Source of the DNA: Porphyra umbilicalis
Lineage: Eukaryota; Rhodophyta; Bangiophyceae; Bangiales; Bangiaceae
Direction of reading: 5' to 3'
DNA length: 32,058 bases
Assembly: GCA_002049455.2 (NCBI GenBank)
Contig: KV919281.1
Span: 1 to 32,058 of the forward strand
The position numbers and the translations under genes are program-made. The notes below the pieces were generated by a model. The model searched no databases. It saw nothing but the letters and a program-made list of their open reading frames with translations, and was not told the origin of the DNA. Below are positions 1-9,363 of the stretch, piece by piece (positions within the stretch are counted from its first letter, which is position 1; each line of letters opens with the position of its first letter).

Positions 1-2
1 AG

Positions 3-122
3 GAGGAGCACGACCCGCAGCAGTTTGGTCAGGCGCAGCTGATGCCCATGGACCCACATGCGGCCGCTGCGCACTATGGCGCGTACGCCCATCAGTCGGT
101 TGACCAAGACGGCGGCTATTGA
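3..122 (+). CDS. C-terminal end of an unidentified protein (5' part outside window)
   Basis: An open frame enters from the left edge and stops at a TGA at 120-122, giving 39 residues. They are rich in Gln, Ala, His and Gly with several Met and Tyr (segments such as DPQQFGQAQLMPM and HYGAYAHQ), and end in QDGGY. The composition resembles the disordered tails of RNA-binding or transcription-related proteins, but no domain is visible and I do not recognise the protein. The frame is believed real because the composition is unlike the Arg/Pro-rich chance frames around it and because the base composition changes just after the stop. Identity cannot be given from this fragment. Confidence 0.5.
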   Translation, partial: EEHDPQQFGQAQLMPMDPHAAAAHYGAYAHQSVDQDGGY

Positions 123-1171
123 CCTTGACGTGGGACATGACTTGCCGCTCGTCTAGTGATGTGCCGTGGCGACGGTGCAGCGTGCGATGACCTGTCGCAG
201 CGGACGCGGCAGCCTTGCCGGTGGGGGGCTGAATGGTGCTCCTTGATCGGTTTGATCTGGGATGGGGGTGCTGTTTCGGTGTGGCTGTGCGATGGGCGGC
301 TGTGCTCGCGGCGACTTGTATGAACATAGGGAGCCTGCGTCGGACGCTTCGCACCGTGCGCTGATGGTGCTGATAGGATTATGGGGTTGGTCCTGTTCTC
401 TTTGATTGTATTTTTTTGGTGCGTTGCTGCTGTTGCCGCTGTGCAGTGGTCGTGCTCAGGATCTCGTTGGGTCCTCTCTTTGTTGCGTGTCGTTAATCTC
501 GAGGTGGTTATTCTGTTTATCCCATCGTAACCAAGGGCGCGGATAGGACTTGCATGGCCTTCATTTCGGCCATGTCTGTTCGACTGCAATCTTTTTGCTC
601 AAGGTCCGTCTGGTTGTGCATCGTTGCTGCCTTCGTCCAGCATTGTTGGAGGGCCTTCTCCTGCACCACCCGCTGGTTGACAAGAGCATTCGTCGCGCAG
701 CTTTCCGTGTCCAGCAGCCACCAGTTACTGCGCCGCCCAGCTGCACGGCGCGCACGTTGGAGGGGTGGCGGTTCGCCGCCGCCAATGACGACGTTCGTCC
801 TCTACAAACCAGACAGATGCAGACTCAAAGCCGCTTTGCCCGCAGCGTTCCGCGGCAGCGCTCTCATGCAACCAGGATGCAGCTGACCGCTGCATCGGTC
901 TAACGGACTCGTGCCCTTTGCGGCAAGGGAGGCACTCGGCAGACTGTCGTAGGAATCTCTGGCCCCCCAACATTCGGGCCGACACAGGCACCCGCGCGAG
1001 CCCGTGTCTCTGCGCACGTGGCCGCAGCGCGCGGATCAAGTTCGTTGGCCTTCCCCGCCGCAACTGCCTCACAGACCACCCACCCTCCTCGTCTTGTCCC
1101 GACATTTCCACCCGCCCCCTCCCCTGCCCACCAGAGCCATCCCCACCTCCTTTCCCCCTCCGCCGTTGGCC
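123..1171. other. Intergenic region upstream of the sirtuin gene
   Basis: No convincing gene is seen on either strand. The left part (about 230-560) is comparatively AT-rich and T-rich on the + strand, as expected for 3' UTR and spacer. The last 100 bases before position 1172 are strongly C/T-rich, which looks like the 5' leader of the sirtuin gene. The open frames here are Arg/Pro-rich and overlap in several frames, typical of chance frames in GC-rich DNA. Confidence 0.5.
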
Positions 1172-3456
1172 ATGGCGACCGCCTCCTCCACTGCTGCCGG
1201 CTATGCCGACCGCCTTTCCTCGGGCGCCTACTTTGGCGACGTTGACTTGCGCGCCGAGCGCGACCCGCCCGCGGCGGCGGCCGCCAAAGTCGCCGCCCTC
1301 GCCGCCTGCATCCGCGACGCGGGTGGGGCGGTCGTCGTCCACACGGGGGCGGGGTTTAGTACGGCGGTGGGCATTCGCGACTTTCGCAGTGCGGACGGGG
1401 TGTGGACGGCGGCGGCGGCGGAGAAGGCGGCGCAACGGCGGGGCGGGGGGGCGGCCGCCGGGGGGGGGCGGCTCGCGTCTGGTGGAGCGGCCGCTGGTCG
1501 TGGGCCACCGTCGTCCACCCCACCCTCATCATCGTCTTCGTCTTCGTCAGACGACAGCGGCGGGGGTGACTGGCCCGCACCGTCCTCGCCCGACGCGGTT
1601 GCAGCCGCGACGCCACGCCGCCGCAGCGGGCGCGCGGCTGCTGCGGCGGCGGCGGCAGCCGCCGCAAGCACACCAGCCAAGCGTCCCCGCACGCGAAAGG
1701 ATGTTGCTACTGCTGCTGTCGCCGGTAGGAAGGCGGCCAAGCGGGAGCTGGCGGTGCGCGCCGTCGGCGCTGCACGTACATCCGGCGGGGTGCTAAAGGC
1801 AGAGGTGGTGGTCGTGGATGATGACAGCGAAGGTTCGATTGCCGGCCGCGGTGCGGTTGCTGCTGGTGCTACCGCGGGCGGCGCGGCGCCGGCGTTGCCG
1901 TCAGCGGCGACTCCGGCCGAGGGTGCCTTGCCTGCGGCAGCCTCCGCATCTGTTGCACCAGTTGCTGCATCTACTGCCCCGCCTGCCGCTGCTGCCTCCA
2001 GTGGCTCTGCCGCCGCTTCACTACCCCCCGCTCCCGCCCCCGCCCCCCAACCAAAAGACGGCGTCTCCTTCCTCTCGGCCGCCCCATCACTCGCGCACAT
2101 GGCGCTGGTCGGCCTTTTATCCGGTGGCCACGTCTCCCACGTCGTCTCCCAAAACGTCGACGGCCTGCACCTGCGCTCCGGGGTACCCCGGGAGCGCCTG
2201 TCGGAGCTCCACGGGGACGTGTTCATGGAGGCGTGCGGCGAGTGTGGGACAGAGTACTTCCGGCCGTTTACTGAGATGCCGACGGTCGGCTTTCGGTTGA
2301 CCGGCCGCACCTGCACCGCACCGGTGGTGGACGTCGACGCGGCTGCCAGTGGCCAATGCGGCGGCGGCGGCGGTGGCGGCGGCGGCGGTGGCGGCGGCGG
2401 TGACGGTGGCGCGTCCGTATGCGGTGGGCGGCTTCGCGACAAGGTGCTCGACTGGGACGACGCGCTGCCCGATGAGGATGCCTCGTCGGCCGACGCGGCG
2501 TCCGACGCGGCCGCGCTCGCGCTCGTCGTTGGCTCCTCCATGCAAATGACCGCTGCGCGGGGCTTTGCGCTCCGCACCACCCGCCGGCCGGGCGGCGCGT
2601 TGGCGGTGGCCAACCTGTCCCGCACGTGGGGGGACAAGCACGCACGCCTCGTCGTCCGTACGCCCGCTGACGCGCTTTTTGCGGGGCTGTGCGCCGCGCT
2701 GTGCGTACCCATTCCGCCCTACGTGCGGCGGGCGGGGGTGGCGGTGGGCGTCACGCCGCAACCCCCCGGCCCTGGCGGCGGCCGCACGCTGCACGTGGCG
2801 CTCGCGGGGGTGCTACCCCCCCCAGACGATGGGCTCCTGTTTTGTCGCCGCGCCGTGCTGCGGTGGACCGCGCCGCCCGCCGGCGGGGAGGGGGGGGGGG
2901 GGACGGCGACGAGCTGGCGGTGGCCGACACGGACGCGGCGCGGGGGTGGGTGGCGGACCTGGTCGGCGCCCCGCCGGGGGGGGGGGTCGGCGGCACCCGC
3001 CTCCACGTGACGCTGCATCTGGACCGCTCCGTGTGTGGGCGGCCGGGCGTGGCGCCCGCTACCGCCACCGTGTCGCAGGCGGTCGTCCCAGAGGCAGAGG
3101 GGGGTGACACGCCGGGCGTCGCCATGGACGCGGGCGCCCCCCGCCCGCCCCCCGCCACGGTCGTGCATGATGTGGTCCTTGCGCGCGTCGACTATACGGC
3201 GGCGGCGGCAGGCTTGGTCGCGTCCGCCGCCGCCGCGGCGGCCGCCGGCAAGGTGCCCGTGGATGTGGAGGCGGCCGACGTCGCCGTGTTTTTTCACCGA
3301 CTGGGGGCCGCCTCGCCGGGCCGCTGCGTGTGTGTGTTGTGTGGCGAGGCGGTCGGGCATGGGCGCAAGCGCGCGCACCTGCTCGTGTGTGCGCGTGTGG
3401 CGGTGGGGGGGGCGGCGCAGCCGGCAGCAAACGAGGAGGACGGGGAGGAGGCGTAG
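1172..3456 (+). CDS. Class IV (SIRT6/SIRT7-like) NAD-dependent protein deacylase, frame broken at a G run
   Basis: The start at 1172 lies in GGCCATGG after a pyrimidine-rich leader. Residues 57-64 (HTGAGFST) and the following GIRDFRS and GVWT are the NAD-binding motifs. QNVDGLH lies near 327 and the catalytic His in ELHGD near 346. Zinc cysteines are CGEC (about 355/358), RTC (about 380) and SVC (about 416). WDDALPDED and VVGSSMQ complete the Rossmann fold and match SIRT6 best. Between GVWT and the second half sits an insert of about 225 residues (80-305) with a basic KRPRTRK stretch near 170 and VVVVDDDSE near 214, a SUMO-interaction-like motif. A Gly run interrupts the zinc module. The frame changes at a 13-G run (2890-2902): one added G joins it to a frame ending at 3456, giving 761 residues and a C-terminal C2HC finger (3330-3390). 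Without the shift it would stop at 3010. Likely nuclear, acting on acyl-lysines. Confidence 0.88.
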
Positions 3457-4642
3457 GCAGTCGAATGGGACGTGGAGGCGGCGTCCACGATTTTTTTATG
3501 TGCTGTATCGAGGGCTGATGCGGTGCACGCCCAGCGGCAGACCGACCAGCCCCAGTGGAACGTTGTACTGTGCGCGCAGTGAGCAACAGTAGTGCTCTTC
3601 GTGTACAACAGCAAGGTACTGCAGGTGCTATTGAGCATTGTCATCCGGCGCACTACACGATCTGCTCTGCAGGCACCCGCACCCTGTGCACATCTCACTC
3701 AACATTCAACAGAAACTGCAGCGGTAGCCGCCTCAGTTCAAGGCCATTGTGTCTATGGCCGTACGCTTGGCGGCGACCCGGGCCAACCGCGGGAGGTCGC
3801 GGCATGCTGCCTGACTCAGCGACTCGCCGCGCAGAGCGTGCGCCGCGACGTGTGCGGCCGCGGCCCACAGTGCTTGGCACTGACGCGACGTCGGTGGCAC
3901 GCGACAACGACGCTGCGGCTTGACGGCACCGGCGACGGCACCCATGCCACCCGCGGCGGTGGCAGCGGCGGTGACAACGCTGCCGCCGCGCCCACCACCT
4001 CGGCCGACAGGGCGGGCGGGATGACGGGCTGCGGCGACGCCGTGCCGTCACTGCGTCGACCAGCCTCTGCGGTGACCGCCGCACCGGTGATGATGGTCTC
4101 TCGTCCGATGGTGGTGCCAGCCATCGCGCACGATGGGCTCGCCTTACCTGCTCCGTCTGTCCGTTGCCAGCGCCACCCATAGACAAAGAGATGGCATGAA
4201 TTTTTGCTACCTCCTGCTTCCGAGCCAAGATCGAGGCGGGCCGCGGTCGCGTCGGCTCCAGGGACGCGAGGAAAGGAAAGCCAGGCCATACCAAACGGGC
4301 AGCCTCTCCTGCCTGGATCATCTTCCCAACCAGCGCCTGTACGTGCCCCGGCCGTGGCACCATGGTCAACATGTACCTCTAGACTATCACACAACGGGCC
4401 CGCGTCAGCAGACCAGCACAGTAACAGTTGTCGTGTTTGCTCCTTAACACGTCTATGTACAAACGGCCGACACCGCGTCGTGGTACCGACAACCCCCTCG
4501 CCCCCATTTCCCCCTGCCCCCCCCCCCAAAAAAAACACAGCGCCTGGCCAACACCGCCACGCAACCTGATCCCCCGCCCCCGTCCTCAACCCCTCTGCTA
4601 CCCCCCCCTCCCCCCCCCCCCCCCCCCCCCCCCGCCAGGCGC
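3457..4642. other. Convergent intergenic region with a long C run
   Basis: This lies between the 3' ends of the sirtuin (+) and the DUF1622 gene (-). No gene is supported. Positions 4611-4633 are 23 uninterrupted C, preceded by another C-rich block from 4601; on the minus-strand transcript this is a G run about 10 bases after the DUF1622 stop codon. A second C run followed by eight A lies at 4517-4537. The frames crossing this region are Arg/His/Pro-rich and were not accepted. Confidence 0.5.
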
Positions 4643-5413
4643 TCAATACGGCGGCGCCTTGGCGCCCTCGTGGCTCTTCCACTGGATCTCCAACTCGAGG
4701 ACGAGCGTCAGCGCCGCGCGCAGCGCCATGACGGTCGCCACGTGGCTGAGCCCCCCCCCCGGGGAAGCTCCCTTGCCGACGCCCCCGTACCCGCCCGCCC
4801 GCGGGAGCGTCTCGGCCACGTCCGCCGCCAACAAAAAGTCGAGGCCGAGGAGCATCGACTTGGCAAACTGCCGCCGCACCGGCATGAGGGCGCAAAAGAG
4901 GGTGTCCCCGCGCGTCGCCACCGCCGTCACAAATTGCGCCGCCGCGCGGGCGGCGGCGACGAGCATGACGGCCATGCCCATGGAGCAGAGGACGTGCACG
5001 AGCAGCTCATAGACGATGGGGAAGCCGCGGAGGGTGACGAGGATGGCGCCGTAGAGGCCGGTCGCGTCGGCGGGCGCGCCGCCGCCGCCGCCGCCGCCGC
5101 CGCCGTCACCTCCGGGAGGATGCCATGCGGTGCCGCCAATGTCGCCGGGGGGGGGGGGGGGGTCCCCCACCGCCGGCGGGGGCGCCGCTGCCGGCGCCTG
5201 CCGCGCGACGCGCGCGGCGGGGATGGGCCGCCCGCCGCGTGGGGGGGGGGTACCCGACGACGGCGGCCCGCCGCCGCGGGGCAACAGCGCCGAGCGAAGC
5301 GGCGGCGACGGCGGCGGAGCGCGGCGGGGGTGGGTGGCCCGCCGGGGCAGGGGTGGCCGACGCCCCAGGCCGGGGAGGGTGGTGACGCTGACAAAGGCGG
5401 TGGGGGTGCCCAT
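4643..5413 (-). CDS. DUF1622 family membrane protein, probably organelle-targeted
   Basis: The 256-residue frame ends with a DUF1622-like module: a helix near 133-160 (YELLVHVLCSMGMAVMLV), then RRQFAKSMLLGLDFLLAADV near 180-200, then ALRAALTLVLELEIQW near 228-245. Bacterial DUF1622 proteins are about 120-residue three-helix inner-membrane proteins of unknown function with the same SLLLGLEFLLAADI and LVLELEIE-type signatures (family knowledge). Here some 120 extra N-terminal residues precede it: a short MGTPTAFVSVTTLPGLG stretch followed by Arg/Pro/Ser-rich sequence, which looks like a plastid transit peptide, then a Pro/Gly linker. The start at 5413 was chosen because of its CCACCATGG context and the C-rich leader just upstream; the same frame is open further upstream with a poorer start at 5572. 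Two G/C runs (around 5147-5162 and 5085-5104) code for Pro and Gly runs, so the linker length may be wrong. Function unknown. Confidence 0.75.
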   Translation of the reverse strand: MGTPTAFVSVTTLPGLGRRPPLPRRATHPRRAPPPSPPLRSALLPRGGGPPSSGTPPPRGGRPIPAARVARQAPAAAPPPAVGDPPPPPGDIGGTAWHPPGGDGGGGGGGGGAPADATGLYGAILVTLRGFPIVYELLVHVLCSMGMAVMLVAAARAAAQFVTAVATRGDTLFCALMPVRRQFAKSMLLGLDFLLAADVAETLPRAGGYGGVGKGASPGGGLSHVATVMALRAALTLVLELEIQWKSHEGAKAPPY

Positions 5414-5844
5414 GGTGGGGGGGGTGGGGAGGGGGGGGGGAGCACCGCCGACGGCACACTGTGCCAGCGACGAGCAGCAGTGGGAGGCGTCGAGGGTGCG
5501 CGCAGACGCGCGGCGGGCGGCGGAGGTGGCGGGCACGAGCGGCAGGCGGCGGGGGTCGGCGCGCACGGCCACCGACCGTCGACACGGAGCGACGTGTCAC
5601 CCAAAGTGCCAGGCGGCACGGGGAGGGGGAAGGAGCCGTCGACGCCGCTAGCGGAGGCAGTGTCGCCGCGCGCGGCAGAGGTCGGGCAACGGGGGGGTCG
5701 TGGGGGCGGCGGCGGCGGACGCGACCGAGGCGACACCGCGGGGGGGGGGGGATCGAAGCTTCCAGGATCCCCTGGATGATCCACCTGCCCACCTGATTGG
5801 CTGTGGGCGCCCGCTCAATCGGAGACAGGGTGGCGCTCGGGCGG

Positions 5845-5892
5845 CGGGTGACGCGGCGGGTGACGCGGCGGGTGACGCGGCGGGTGACTCGG
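5845..5892. repeat. 12-bp tandem repeat, four copies
   Basis: The unit CGGGTGACGCGG is repeated four times head to tail; the last copy has CGGGTGACTCGG. Being a multiple of three, it leaves frames open (RVTR or AAGD repeats), which inflates apparent open frames here. Confidence 0.9.
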
Positions 5893-5969
5893 CACCCGAC
5901 CGGCGCCGGCGTCCGCCACCGCCGCCGGCGGAGCGGCCGGGTGGCAGACCCGCCCCGCCGCTGGCGCTG

Positions 5970-6158
5970 GCGCCGCCCCCGCCGCGGCCGGCGCCGCCCC
6001 CGCCGCGGCCGGCGCCGCCCCCGCCGCGGCCGGCGCCGCCCCCGCCGCGGCCGGCGCCGCCCCCGCCGCGGCCGGCGCCGCCCCCGCCGCAGCCGGCGCC
6101 GCCCCCGCCGCAGCCGGCGCCGCCCCCGCCACGGCCGGCGCCGCCCCCGCCGCACCCT
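5970..6158. repeat. 21-bp GC-only minisatellite, nine copies
   Basis: The unit GCGCCGCCCCCGCCGCGGCC plus G is repeated nine times exactly in register (189 bp). The first five copies are identical; copies six to nine carry single changes (GCAGCC, CACGGCC, GCACCCT). All three frames of each strand stay open; one + frame reads a PAPPPPR heptapeptide. No start context or domain supports coding. Confidence 0.93.
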
Positions 6159-9100
6159 GCCGCCCCTGGCCGCCCAAATTCCAGCGGCGGTGGCGCCGCT
6201 GTACCCCCGCCACCGTCGGCGGCGCCAGCGGGCGGGTCTGCCCGCCCGCCCGCGTCGACGGCGCCCGCCGGCGGGGGCGGCGCCGACGGCGCGCGCGGGG
6301 CGGCCGGCGGTGCCCACCGTGGCGGCGGGACCGCCGCGCCACGGACGTGTCAGTCCCGTGCCGCGGGGGACACCACCCCGCGCCACCGTGCGCGACCGTG
6401 CGTTGGACGACGCTGGGGTTTTTCATGCGCGGTGATGACGACGGATGGGGGGAGGGGCGGATGCGCCACTCAATGGCACACCGGCGGCGGCGGGAGGTTG
6501 AGTGGGGAGGAGGGCGACGACGACGGTCAGGGCATCGGTTCCGCGTCCAGACGCCGCGTCGGCGGTCGGGAAACAGCGCGTTGGTGGGCCGTACTTACAA
6601 ACTGTTGCTGGGCGCGAGGGGTTGCGCGCCCCCGCAACCTCTACACGTTGGCGCTGGGGTCGAGGCCGCGGCGGCGTGGGAGCCCCTGTTTTCTTACACA
6701 CCACTTGCGGGACGAAGGGACCGCGTTGAGCGACGTGGCGACACGCCACAGTGGCCATGGAGGCCCGCACCAGCAGAACGGCGGCGCCTCTAGACATCCA
6801 CTGGGAGACCGATCCCCGGTCGGGGAGGGTGGTGGTCGCGGTCGTCGACCGACTGCCGGCGGCACCCGCAGCTGGCCGCGGCACCCGCGGCCGCTCGGCT
6901 GCAGCTGCTCGAGCCACGTGCAGCAGGCGACGGCGGTGGGTGGCGGCGGCTCGTCGACGGACAAGCGGCCACCCGCGGTACCTGCGGATGGCGGTGTGGG
7001 GCCTTGACCGGCAACGACCGCCATTGCGGGTGCCGTGGTTGACAACGTCATCCCGACCGCCGCCTTTTCCGCGGCGCACCCACGCCCCCCGCCGCCCAAC
7101 CGCAGCGCCCTCGGCACCCCGCAAACGCAACGGCGCGGGGCGGCGGCGTCGGCGTGCCCCTCCACCCCGCGCTACCGAGCCGCCGCCGCGGCCGCGGCGC
7201 GGGACCTCGAGACCGCGGCGGCGGGAGGCCGCCGCCCCTCGTTGGCAGTGTTCCCCGCCTCCCTCCCCCCCCGTCACGAACGCACCCCCTCCCCGCGCCG
7301 GGCGTGCAGGCAAATCTGTAGCCGGATACCCACGTGAACGGTCGTGCCACCCAAACTGTCATCGGCCCACGCGAGGCCGTTGCCTCCCAACTGGCGCTGG
7401 GGGTGGGAGGTCGTCGTCGCCCACCGCGGTCGGTACCCTAGTAAACTACCGGCAACGCGCGTCGTCGACGGGCGGGGGCGCTGCCCCGGCCGTGCCGATT
7501 GGCCGGCAGCGGCTGGGGTCTGGTTGCGCCCCGCATCGGCGCGGCAGGGGTAGATAGTTGGGCTACGGGCATCGTTTCCCCAACGGCCATCCACACACCC
7601 TCCATCCAAAACAGCCCCAGGGGCGCGCGCGCACGACCAAAGGGGCGAGATGCAGAATGCATCGGCCACGTTCCGGCAACAGAGGCGATTGGGGACCCTC
7701 GCGGGAGGGCGTTTGAGTCGGAGCGCCCTTCCCGTCGTGCCGCTGCGCGCTGCCACAGAGTCTTGTGGGTCGGCAACCGCGGCCGACGGAGCAACCTGAG
7801 CGGCTGACGCGTGCAAAGGCGGGGGCGGGTCGTTTATCTCTGCGGCGTCGCGCTCGGAGGCGGTGCGTTGGGAATATGGCAGACGGGCCCTCGACGGTGC
7901 AGTACTGTGTGACACAACCTCTGTTTCTCAAACAATCACTTTCGTCCTCGTATCGTCGCTTGATCCTACGTCGAAATAGTTCATACAAGCCACAAGAAAA
8001 ACCATCTCTTCCCATACCGACCGGGCAATCTGTGAATCAAACACATTTGATTTCATCACCCTCGGTACTGGTCGGAGAAAAAGCTCCGCTGTGACGCCTC
8101 TGGCTCGGTTGCTCGTCCTGGCGACGTCACAAGCACCGGTCAAACGCTGCAGCACACGAAAACTAAAGGAAACAATAAAAGTTAGACTTTTTCGATTGGC
8201 CCATCGATATGTATTGAGCGACGCTTCTTGTTGATTCTGGTACACTTCACAAGAGAAAATCACTTTCTTTTGGGAGGCACGCACCCGCTCACGACGCTGA
8301 AAAAGTGGCCAGCTGCTACCCTAACCGAGATTTTTTCATGGTGCCACTTGTTGCGTGTTGTGTGGTCAGGAGCAACCGTCTGGCCTGTCAAGACGCACTC
8401 CGCACGTGCAAGATGCGCACGTGCGCCCAGCCACACAGGCGTTGTGCAACCTTGACCCGTCTCGGCTGCCCTTTGACCAGCCGCGTGTGCACGGCGCAAG
8501 TCGAGTGGGGCCACGGTGGCGCCGGTGGGACCGCGGGACACCAGCGACCGAGCAGGCCACGGCTCGCTGGCACAGCCCCCCCCCACCAACCCGCCATTCA
8601 CGACGTGCACGGTGCCGAGACCGCCCGCTGTTGGTCGACAGCGGGTCGGGTCCAGCGGGGAGGTGCGGGCCGGGTTAACACGGGAACCGGTTCCCCTCCC
8701 ACGAACGAACGAGGGCGCGCCGTGGTGCGGGTGCGCGACGCGGGTGTCTGGCGCGCGTCGGCGTGCAGGTCGGGCGCCCGCCGCCGCCGGTCCCCGTCGC
8801 ACCGCGGCCGGCGCGGCAGGGGCGTGTGGAGGCAGCGCCGCGCCCGCCCCCCCCTCCCCTCGGCGCGTGCGGCCCTCTGCTGTCGACGCGCGCGGTCTGT
8901 GTGGTATCAGATCGCGCCGCTGAGCCGGTCCACGCCCGACGCGGCACGCCTCCGTACCGCCCCGCCACCCGACCGACCGTCGCCGTCGACGCCTCGGGCG
9001 CGGGCGGGCGGTTTGTTGGCGACCACCGCGGCGGGTGGTCGGCCCGTGTCGCCGCCTCCAGCTGCGCGCCAACGGCGGTGGTGTCGGCGTCGACGACAAA

Positions 9101-9363
9101 GACGACGGTGACGGCGTGGCGGTTGTTGCCACCTGTGGCGTGGCCCCGGCGGAGCGGGCGCCTCGTAGCGTCCCGGCTTGCGCGGTACGACCCGCACCGC
9201 CTCTCGGGACTCGCATCTGTGGCACTGCTGGCGCTCGTCTTGGTGCTGCTACGCCGCTGCCCGCGTGGACGTGGCGTTTGGGGTGACCGCACGTGGCGCG
9301 TGACGTACCCTGACGGCGGAGCGTACGGCGCGCGGGGGGTTTGCTCCCACCACGGCGCCCGCT

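Larger units (their letters stand above)
5414..9363. other. Gene-poor divergent intergenic region, nearly 4 kb
   Basis: This separates the divergent DUF1622 (-) and bZIP (+) genes. Apart from the two minisatellites at 5845-6158, I see no feature I can support. The region is very GC-rich up to about 7900, so many overlapping frames are open on both strands; all are Arg/Pro/Ala-rich without motifs. Around 7910-8290 the sequence becomes distinctly AT-richer (for example ACAATAAAAGTTAG near 8173), which could be a spacer or old insertion. A short hydrophobic run is encoded just before the bZIP start (about 9210-9255, + strand) but without other gene signs. Confidence 0.4.

Noticed and set aside
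1228..2712. Long minus-strand open frame (494 codons) opposite the sirtuin
   Set aside because: It is the antisense shadow of a confirmed gene in GC-rich DNA, with poly-Ala and poly-Pro and no motif.
5700..7007. 435-codon + frame over the minisatellites with PAPPPPR repeats
   Set aside because: All frames are open there because the repeats are stop-free and multiples of three; the rest is Arg/Pro-rich without a domain or good start context.
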